Assembly (NCBI GenBank): GCA_029783825.1
Contig: JAREIK010010400.1
Location: forward strand, 1-64,000
DNA: 64,000 bases
Direction: 5' to 3'
Source of the DNA: Sapria himalayana
Lineage: Eukaryota; Streptophyta; Magnoliopsida; Malpighiales; Rafflesiaceae
Positions 56,920 to 64,000 of the stretch are shown in pieces. The translations under genes were made by a program, and so were the position numbers. Under the pieces are notes generated by a model. It was given only the letters and a program-made list of their open reading frames with translations. It did not search any database and was not told the origin of the DNA. How positions within the stretch are numbered: position 1 is the first letter of the stretch; each line of letters begins with the position of its first letter.

Positions 56920-56927
56920 GCATTTAG
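56920..56927. repeat. Left target octamer of hAT-C
   Basis: GCATTTAG, the reverse complement of the CTAAATGC found at hAT-B. The partner octamer would lie beyond the window, after the CACTA insertion. Confidence 0.75.
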
Positions 56928-59249
56928 TAGGGCTACTCATGGGACTCGAAGATTCGCGACTCGACCCGAAGTTTTGTCCTGAAACAATCGGGACTGAGAA
57001 AAATCCGTTGACTTTGACTTTTCCCGTCCCATTCTATCACGTATTTTTTCTTTTGGGATGGTTCCAGATCTTAATCAATATCCATCCCGAGAACCATCAT
57101 GTCCTAAAAAACCGAAACTAGAACCTGGAATATATATATATATAACATGAAGATGCCACCAATTCCGCTACTGCCCATCCAATTCCGACACACCTATTGC
57201 TGTTCCGACGAGTTCCAGGCCACCTCACTCGGTTCCAGCCTTGTTCAGTTAGGTCCAGCCCTTGTCCGTCGCACTTCTAGTTGCCTCCACCGTGTCATAG
57301 ATGCCACCAGCCTTTTGGTTTGTTTTTCTGACGAGAATTGAGTGATTAATGATTATTATTATGTGTCTCAGTCAGTTTTGTTGAGTATTGGTTGTGGTGT
57401 TATGGTTGGGCCGAATGAGTGGGATGAATGTGTTACAGTCAGTTTTGTAGAGCTTGCTTGTTTGAAATATTTATATGTATTTATGCTTAACATATCATAT
57501 TAATTAATGGCAATGCAGAAGGCACAATCCAGCGGTAAACGAAAAATATAATAAATTGAAGATGATCACCTCTCAAATGATCAAAATTCTGGTAAATCCA
57601 ATCATCATTTTTTCACGAACCCTCCTATTGTTACGGCAGGTTCTTCAATTCCAAATGTAAAAGAAAGTCAATGTACATCTGAACCTCAAGCTCATAAAAA
57701 GTATAAGTCTGCTGTATGAGAAACTTATGAGATATTAGTAGATTCAGAGGGAAATGAAACTGGTAGGGTAGCTTGTATATGGTGTAGGAAATAATACTTG
57801 GCAAAAAGTGATAAAGGTACTTCGGGTTTATTGAAATACTTGAGAAAGACTTGTAGAAAATTTCCACACAAAAAAGAATTAATAGAAGCTCACAAAGATA
57901 AAGACAAGTCACAATCTTTGTTGAGTTTCACTTAAGGTACTAGTTCAGAGGATAACAAATTAACTTGTTGGAAATTTGATCAACAACTACTTAGGGAGGC
58001 TTTGGTAAAAATGATCATAAAAGATGAATTGCCTTTTTATTTTGTTAAAGAGGGATGAGTTTAAGGAGTTTTGTGAAGTTAGTGTGCCTCAATTTAAAAT
58101 TCCATATAGGCACTCTACATTGAGGCATTATTTTTCTTTGTTTGTGAAGGAAAAGAAGAAATTATTTGATAGCATATCATCTCATTGTTGTAAAGTTTCA
58201 TTGACTATCGATACTTGGACTAGCATTCGAAATTTGTATTATATATGTTTGACTGTTCATTTCATTGATTCTCAATGGAATATGCATAAAAGGCTTTGAA
58301 ACTTTTGTGTAATTAAAAGTCATTCTGGAGTTAATATTAGAAATGCTATTGAGTTTTGCATGAATGAATGGGGTTTTAGAAAGTTGATGTTCATTACAGT
58401 TGACAATGCATCAAATAATGATGTTGCAGTTGAACAATTGAAAAAAAGGCTTGTGAAGAAAGTGTTGTACCTTTGAGAGGCTAGCAATTTCATATGAGAT
58501 GTTGTGCTCATATCCTAAACTTAATTGTCAGAGATGGCATTGCAATAGCTGAGGGTGCCATTCAAAAAATTAGAGGTGTGGTGAAATATGTGAGGAGTAG
58601 TCCTAAAAGATTAGATATGTTTAAGTTATGTGTCGAAGAAGCAAACTTGACATATGGATCTTCGTTGCAATTAGATTGTCCTACAAGATGGAATTCAACT
58701 TATTTGATGCTACAAACTGATATAAAATATCAAAAAGAATTTGATAAGTTGGAGGACAAAGACAAAAGGTTTTTGAAGGAGTTTGGTTCAAACATTCCAA
58801 CTGAGAGAGACGGAACAAACGCCAAGATTTTGGCTCATTTCTTGAAAACTTATTATGAGGTAACTTGTAAATTTTCTGGCTCATAATATTCTACCTCTAG
58901 TGTTTATTTTCCTGAGATTATTCGAATTTTGAAAAAAATTGAGCTTTGTGAAAATAGTAGAGATACAATGGTGTCTGGAATAGGTATGAAAATGAGGCAT
59001 AAATTCAACAAATATTGGGGTTCTCTTCAGTCAACAAATATTATGTTTTTTGTAGCAGTAGTGTTGGATCCTAGATATAAGCTCAAATATCTCAAGGTTA
59101 AGTACACTTAGCATTATGGATAGGAATTGGCTAAATATTTGGTGAAAACGGTTTTAAATGCTTTAAATGAGATGATAGATGATTATAAAAATTTTACTGA
59201 AGATGAATCAAAAGAAGATGATTTCTCTTCTACTGTGTTGAAGAAAAAT
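56928..59249 (+). mobile_element. hAT element copy C, interrupted by a CACTA element
   Basis: Starts TAGGGCTACTCATGGGACTC, the promoter-side terminus that in copy B lies on the right. Promoter-side sequence with a TA run (57,131-57,143) is followed by the transposase gene on the plus strand. Sequence matching A and B stops at 59,249 after GAAGAAAAAT. The remaining 3' part and terminus must lie past the window end. Confidence 0.88.
57507..59249 (+). pseudogene. hAT transposase pseudogene, copy C, 3' part displaced
   Basis: From ATG 57,507. BED finger region about 57,700-57,870 (VACIWCRK then a stop, ...GTSGLLKYLRKTC). Core frames at 58,024-58,299 (TIDTWTS keeps the first catalytic aspartate), about 58,388-58,460 (TVDNASNND, then a frameshift near 58,460), 58,494-58,886 (CCAHILNLIVRDG, LDCPTRWNSTYL) and 58,929-59,111 (FNKYWGSLQSTNIMFFVAVV, VLDPRYKLKYL). 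The stop TAG at 59,109-59,111 is at the same codon as in A and B, and a second TAG follows four codons later. The coding sequence is cut at 59,250 by the CACTA insertion, which separates off the dimerisation domain. Confidence 0.87.
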
Positions 59250-59274
59250 CACTACAACAAAAACCATAATCAAT

Positions 59275-59545
59275 GACGCTTAAAAACGTCATTATATATA
59301 AATAATGCTGCTTATCTATAGTGTCATCCACTAGCGTGACATAAAAAGTCTATACATATAATGACGTTTTTTTGCAGTGCCATTGAATCATATCCTGACA
59401 CTAAAATAAAGTGTCATTTTTATTAACAATGACACTTAATTTTAGTGTCAGGGTATTATTCTACGACACTGCAAAAAAAACGTCATTATATGTTGTAGCT
59501 ATCATAAATTTTTTTTAAACTATGACACTTGGTAAAAGCGTCAAG
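59275..59545. repeat. Left subterminal repeats of the CACTA element
   Basis: At least seven AATGACGC/GACACT words and their reverse complements, often paired as short hairpins, for example AATGACACTTAATTTTAGTG followed by TCA. In known CACTA families such repeats bind the element's own proteins; that role is family knowledge, not shown here. Confidence 0.8.
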
Positions 59546-59733
59546 GAAGATTATGATTTAAATAAATTTAAATTTAATAAGTATCATAAATATATTTTCA
59601 CCTGTTATTGTAATACTGCATGCACATAAGAACAACATTCTTTACAATCCATACCAAGAATACAGTTTTCAAGTACAAAGGGGAACTCGTACTTCTTACA
59701 AATCAAAAAAAAAATATAACACAATTTCAACAT

Positions 59734-59979
59734 TCATTTCTTAAACTGCTCAAAGCCAACAACAAGAATTGCCCACTCTTTATCTCTTGTAATTAACAAA
59801 TAGGACCTTGCAATATGAACTGGAGACTGAGCTTGAAAATGGGAAATGGAAAAGAAATCATTATAACTATGTGGTAGAATTGTAGCCTGAAAATAGGCAG
59901 CAGATAACTCAACTAAGGCAAAATCAACGACAAAACCAGCACCAAACATCACAAAATCTGCATAGAATGATGGAAACAT
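59734..59979 (-). other. Unrecognised exon-like frame inside the CACTA element
   Basis: An 81-codon frame (MFPSFYADFVMFGAGFVVDF... to ...ILVVGFEQFKK) on the minus strand, in a stretch (about 59,590-60,400) of ordinary plant gene-like composition. Several good 3' splice-site-like words lie in it (TTCTATGCAG, CTATTTTCAG), so the true exon structure may differ. I do not recognise the product. It could be a captured gene fragment or part of the element's own transcript. Confidence 0.25.
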
Positions 59980-60454
59980 AACTAATTAAACTTCACAAAA
60001 TAGCAACACTAAACACGATGCCGAAGATATGATGCATAAGCCATGTACAACTCCACTTTTCATAGTTTGTAAATCAAAGCCGTGTAGAAACTAATGACAA
60101 TAGTAATTAACTACAATTTCTATCTTTCGAGAACAAGAGAAGATCAAATTCAAGCTAGTATTGGGGGGAGTGAAAACGAAACATATCCTTTAAAAGGCAG
60201 AAATGCAATGGAGAAGAAAGCATCCATGAAAGTAACTTTCTAATATGATATGATTTTACAACCTCTACATCCAAGTACAAAGAAATCAATAAAAATGAAG
60301 AGAAGAAAACAAAAAACTCACACTTTCACCCCTAGTTTTACTCTGAATTAAATCTAAACAGGAATCCAAGGGCATTTGATGCTAATTATTTGAGCATCAA
60401 AAAACTCACTCAAATTATTTGAGCAAAGACTAATGAGACATTTCCAAAACTTAT

Positions 60455-61950
60455 TTGATGCTACTTTTTAATCAGAGCTTCACATTTATTCTAAAGATGT
60501 TCAAATTTTTATTAGTAGATGATGTTTACTCTTCTTGTAGCTGTAATATATGTAAGAAGAATAGCTATGTTGAGAAAGTTTTATTGTATAATTCAAAACC
60601 TCAATATTTTAACTATAAAAAAATTAAGCATCTATAAATAGATTACAAAATTAACAATCTTAAACAAGCTAATTGTATTAAAGAAAAACCAAGTGAAGAA
60701 AGTCTATTCTATGTCTATTTTAGTTCCCAAAAATAGATATTCAATGTATGGTTTCTAGATAATAGATGTACTAATCACATGTCTAGAAACAATTTTTTCC
60801 ATGGACTTGCATAGAGATGAGAAATAAACAACTAGTATTTATTGATGGGAAAAGTAAAATGAAAGTAAAAACATCTATCTGAGAAGAGCTTTATGAAGAT
60901 GTACTATTAATTCAAGAACTAGATAAAAATCTACTAAGAATAAGCCAATTAATAGAGAAGGATTATAAATTGATACATTAAGAGAATAACTATACGATAT
61001 GTGATAATGAATCAAGAAGTATACTTTGGAAGGTGATGATGTCCTAAAATTGAAACATCTCTATCAAGCTCAACTCAAGAATCGATTCTACATTGAACAT
61101 GCATGAAGTAAAATAGTCTAACTTATGGCACATAAGGTATGGAAACATGAATTATAAATGCTTTAAGCTTTATAGTCAAAGCAATTTGGTGAATGGGCAG
61201 TCCCTTAATATTGAAATATAAAATATTGATTGTGGATTATATGCTAAGGGTAAATAGTCCATGCAATCATTCCCAAAAGGGGTTGATAAGACATACCATT
61301 ATATTCTTGGCTTGGTTCACTTATATATTTGTGGACAAATGTTTGTATTATTCTATACGAATAATAACTATTTCATATTGTTTGTACATGGTTATTTAAG
61401 AATGATGTGAGTTTACTTTAATTATATAAAAATCCAAAGTATACTTAATATCTAAGAAGTTTCAAAACTTAATTGAAAGATACTCCAAAATATAATAAAA
61501 GTACTTAAAAGTTAAAAGTGACAAATGGAAAGATTCACTCTCTAAGCATTTTGTCTTCTATTGTGAATAAAAATGAATTTATAGATAATTCACAACTCCA
61601 TAAATTTCTCACTATAATGATGATGTTGTAAAGAAGAAGAATCATGTGATAATAAAGATGTCCTAGGCCCATTATGCCTCAAAAGATTCTTCCAATATAC
61701 TTATAAGCCAAAGTATCGACACTTCTATTTATTTGTTAAATAGAAGTCCAACCACAATCTTAATGAATCTCACTCCAATTGAAGTCTAGAGTTGAAAGAA
61801 GCTAAAAAGTAATCATTGGAGAGCAAATGAAAGTTTACATTGCTCTCAAATTTCCAAGCATAAAAGAAAGAAATTAGGTAATTCTCTCATATAATGGGAA
61901 ATGTCTTCACTCCATCAAGTCTACAAATGTCACTAAAGATAACTCGAATT
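60455..61950 (+). pseudogene. Ty1/copia gag-pol remnant
   Basis: Broken frames in collinear Ty1/copia order. 60,455-60,637 encodes a decayed zinc-knuckle region (CNICKKNSYVEK...PQYFNYKKIKHL, with key cysteines and histidines lost). About 60,745-60,795 encodes VWFLDNRCTNHMSRNN, the protease active-site region with the catalytic D-S/T-G changed. About 61,170-61,215 resembles the GAG-pre-integrase segment. 61,270-61,410 resembles the integrase start (SFPKGVDKTYH, then LRMMWVYF). 61,755-61,870 resembles the later integrase (TPIEV). Stops and frameshifts are throughout. No long terminal repeats are seen, so it is an old internal fragment lying within the CACTA element. Confidence 0.7.
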
Positions 61951-62232
61951 TCACTAATATTCAACTAAATTTGCTCAAAATATATATTTATTAAAATCTC
62001 TATAAAAAATACTCAAATATGCATAACACAATAGTGAATACATACAAAATATCTCAAAAAAGTTAGTAAATAAAATGTCAAATAATAATTCAAGAAAAAG
62101 AAATAATCATTATAATTCACTACTTACTTGCATGGGAACATTACCATATAGGTTCTTGTTTCTTGGTGAGCATGAATAATATACAATTAATTTATTTTCA
62201 AACACAATAGAAAATCACTTAAAAAAAGCTCA

Positions 62233-62424
62233 ATGATTGGAGTTTCTAATAAAAGTTTACTGTGTTTGAATTATAAGTTAGAAAAGGCTAACATGGTAGC
62301 TGATGAACCAAGCCATGAGATTGAGCTTGATGTAATCAATAAGCTTCAATATCTACAAAAAGAACATATCAAACAAGACTACTCCAAGATTTATTTCTAT
62401 TTCATTGATATAATATGTCATTGA
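62233..62424 (+). pseudogene. Possible Ty3/gypsy RNase H to integrase fragment
   Basis: A frame with LEKANMVADEPSHEIELDVI followed by NKLQYLQKEH. The KANMVAD-P-S part resembles the end of the Ty3/gypsy RNase H domain. Only about 60 codons are open and the flanks do not extend the match, so this is a weak call. Confidence 0.35.
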
Positions 62425-62749
62425 AGGAAAGATTCTGAAAGATTATGACATAAGGGAGTTACACAATGTCCAGTGCCATAATAATGTTGATTCTAGAAGA
62501 TTCTAGAATATCCAAGCTAAGCTCAGCATTATGTTTAGGCCCAAGTTCAATTGATGTTCTATAATTTTTAATGTTTGTTTATTTTTTACAATATAAGAAT
62601 ATGACATAAGGCAGAATTGTCATAAGTAAAATATATCTATCTTTCATAAGGTAGAATTGTCATAAGGCAGAATTTTTAATGTTTGGGTACTAGAGAGCAC
62701 TCGAATTGTCATAAGTAAAATAAATTGGAGAAGAAGTTAGCATTGAATT
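62425..62749. other. CACTA interior, no recognisable feature
   Basis: AT-rich sequence with a short imperfect duplication: AGGCAGAATTGTCATAAGTAAAATA-type words at about 62,610, 62,640 and 62,700. No gene-like frame. Confidence 0.5.
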
Positions 62750-63290
62750 AGAGATAGAAATAAGAATTTTCAAATCACCACTTTCCTCGAGATGGAATCC
62801 CAGAAATGACTAGTGCCAAACTAACAAATGGCCTCGACACCGTGGATTGGTATTCTCCGGCGAAGGAAAAGGTTTCCAACAAAGGCAGTGCTTATTGTGT
62901 CAGTTCAGCCCAACTCTTCCGTTGTTCTCGCCGATTGCTCCCGACAAATAGAGCTAAATTACTCTTGGGCTTCTACGTTTTATGCATAGTTTTTTATGCT
63001 AAGTTATAAGATTAGCTCTTTCATGGGATGGATTCCCGAGGAATCGTCCTCTGTTTATAATACTACGTTTTATGCTAAATTACTCGGAACACATTCACAT
63101 TCATTAATTAGGTTAGCGATATCGAAGAGCTGATACAATTATAAACTTAATGGAGAAACTTACAGGATGCTGCAAATATGGCCAATGATTTCGAAGACGC
63201 GAGCTTGAACCCGAGCTGTTGGAATTGGCCGAACGTGATGAAGAAGAAGCGCAACTCTTTCTAGCGAGAGATTATTCAATATAATTAAGT
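62750..63290 (+). other. GC-richer gene-like block of unknown identity
   Basis: Less AT-rich than its surroundings. One frame of 67 codons (62,806-63,009, MTSAKLTNGLDTVDWYSPAK...) begins here. Near 63,189-63,285 another short frame ends in a charged helix-like segment (ELEPELLELAERDEEEAQLF). I recognise neither. They may be exon pieces of a captured gene or the start of a lost element gene. Confidence 0.3.
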
Positions 63291-63634
63291 TAAAAATAAT
63301 ATTAAATTTTTCACATAATTATATTAAATCACCTTATATTTACATTTTATTTTTATTTCTCTTAGGGATAAATTAAATATTAACAAATTATATTTTAAAA
63401 TTAAATATTATTACTTATTTTATAAATAAAAACCACAATTTTGAATGTATAAATATTAGATATTTTTTAATTTTATCATAAGTTTCTGTTTATTTTTAAT
63501 AAATAATTTTGAACTAAAATTTGATAATTTTTTTATTAATCTAGAGTAAAAATAAAAATATTATTACTTATTAAAAAAAATAAATAAGAAATTTGTTACA
63601 AATCTATAAATTCAAAATTAATTTTTTCACATCC
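63291..63634. other. AT-rich CACTA interior, nothing recognised
   Basis: Very AT-rich, non-coding, unlike the satellite in its words. It leads into the right subterminal repeats. Confidence 0.5.
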
Positions 63635-64000
63635 ATGACACTAATAAAAGTGACAAGGTTTATAATTTTCAACCCCATTTTCCTTGGATATTTTTAAGGA
63701 GTTAAGCAATTTTCCTAACTTATTAGTCTTAACAATGACACATCTAGTAAGTGTCATTAAATATCTACTTACAAATATAATAATGACATTTTATAAAAGC
63801 GTCAAGATATAAAGCATCATTAATTTTAAGTTTTGATGTAGTAATAATGACACTTCTAGTAAGTGCCATAAAAACTTAATACATTTTCCAAATAATGACG
63901 CTTTTAGAAAAATGTCATTAAATGTCTAATTACAAATAGAATAATGACATTTTCTGAAAGCGTCAAGATATAAAGCATCATTAATTTGCTGTTTTGTTGT
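63635..64000. repeat. Right subterminal repeats and terminus of the CACTA element
   Basis: Dense AATGACAC/GTGTCATT/AAGCGTCA words. A block of about 161 bp is present twice in tandem: AAGCGTCAAGATATAAAGCA occurs near 63,797 and again near 63,958. The first copy ends in GTTTTGATGTAGTA (63,830-63,843), close to the true terminus GTTTTGTTGT(AGTG). Confidence 0.8.

Larger units (their letters stand above)
43989..56927 (+). repeat. AT-rich satellite array, block 6 (telomere-like strand on top)
   Basis: About twenty top-oriented monomers. The inner part (43,989-45,690) and outer part (about 52,830-56,927) mirror the left arm. The middle (45,690-52,830) has no mirror partner and includes the 1.35-kb tandem repeats. 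Markers AAGGTTTACGAGTTTA are near 46,169 and 53,695. A join that skips most of a monomer is at about 46,729 (GAATACAAAAGTGAATACA). A large monomer deletion is near 53,400. No genes; the frame at 53,712-53,969 is a satellite frame. Confidence 0.9.
43148..59249. repeat. Right arm of the large inverted duplication
   Basis: Mirror of 30,389-40,960 (see that entry): inverted core, satellite, marker near 53,695, satellite, then hAT-C in the opposite orientation to hAT-B. It is interrupted by unpaired satellite at 45,690-52,830 and, on its outer side, by the CACTA insertion at 59,250. The outer limit of the arm is probably beyond this window. Confidence 0.8.
59250..64000. mobile_element. CACTA (En/Spm-type) element, non-autonomous, right end cut by window
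   Basis: The left end is CACTACAACAAAAACC, placed directly in hAT-C coding sequence. The window ends ...GCTGTTTTGTTGT, which read inward is ACAACAAAACAGC: the same terminus lacking only the last four bases (AGTG), which should follow the window. Both ends carry dense short inverted repeats of the AATGACGCTT/AAGTGTCATT type typical of CACTA subterminal regions. I see no TNP1/TNP2-like transposase. The interior is retrotransposon remnants and unrecognised sequence. The 3-bp target duplication cannot be checked because the right flank is missing. Confidence 0.88.

Noticed and set aside
1..56927. CRISPR array or organellar DNA
   Set aside because: Repeats are hundreds of bases long, diverged and contiguous without spacers; no tRNA, rRNA or organellar genes are seen, and the elements present are nuclear plant transposons.
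57147..57341. Frame upstream of the transposase conserved between copies C and B (33,667-33,861)
   Set aside because: B and C are duplicates of one DNA segment, so conservation does not imply coding, and copy A has stops in the same frame. A 5' exon is possible but unsupported.

Overview
This is plant nuclear heterochromatin, probably from a dicot. No intact host gene, rRNA or tRNA is visible. About three quarters of the window is a very AT-rich satellite. The rest is nested class II transposons (hAT, CACTA/En-Spm), decayed retrotransposon coding sequence and a few gene-derived scraps. All calls come from reading the sequence; no database search was possible.

Satellite. The monomer is about 600-700 bp. 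Each has a degenerate telomere-like block (10-12 bp steps built on TTTAG/TTTAGG), then a 24-34 bp palindrome centred on GGTTATAACC, then a long AT-rich body. The TTTAG-rich strand is on top at 1-12,884 and 43,989-56,927, and on the bottom at 12,885-40,027 and 42,493-43,147. Higher-order repeats are visible: about 6.6 kb (two periods in 1-12,884) and about 1.35 kb (tandem copies at 47,735-53,115).

Insertions, left to right. A 577-bp gene-like fragment lies at 3,186-3,762, flanked by TATATATG. Three copies of one defective hAT element follow: A (17,066 to about 20,165, one end lost), B (30,389-34,069, complete, 8-bp duplication CTAAATGC) and C (from 56,928, opposite strand). C is broken at 59,250 by a CACTA element that runs to the window edge. 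The last bases lack only the final AGTG of its terminal repeat. The CACTA element holds fragments of Ty1/copia and possibly Ty3/gypsy coding sequence plus unrecognised exon-like stretches, and no CACTA transposase that I can recognise.

Architecture. The main result is a large, broken inverted duplication with its axis in 40,961-43,147. Mirror homology runs from hAT-B (30,389) through satellite to non-satellite sequence ending near 40,960, and from 43,148 out to hAT-C. The right arm carries about 7.1 kb (45,690-52,830), including the 1.35-kb tandem repeats, where the left arm has only about 120 scrambled bases. So B and C are probably two arms of one duplication. A, B and C sit at the same octamer of the satellite in the same relative orientation and share a premature stop codon. 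This suggests a dead hAT copy multiplied as part of the satellite array.
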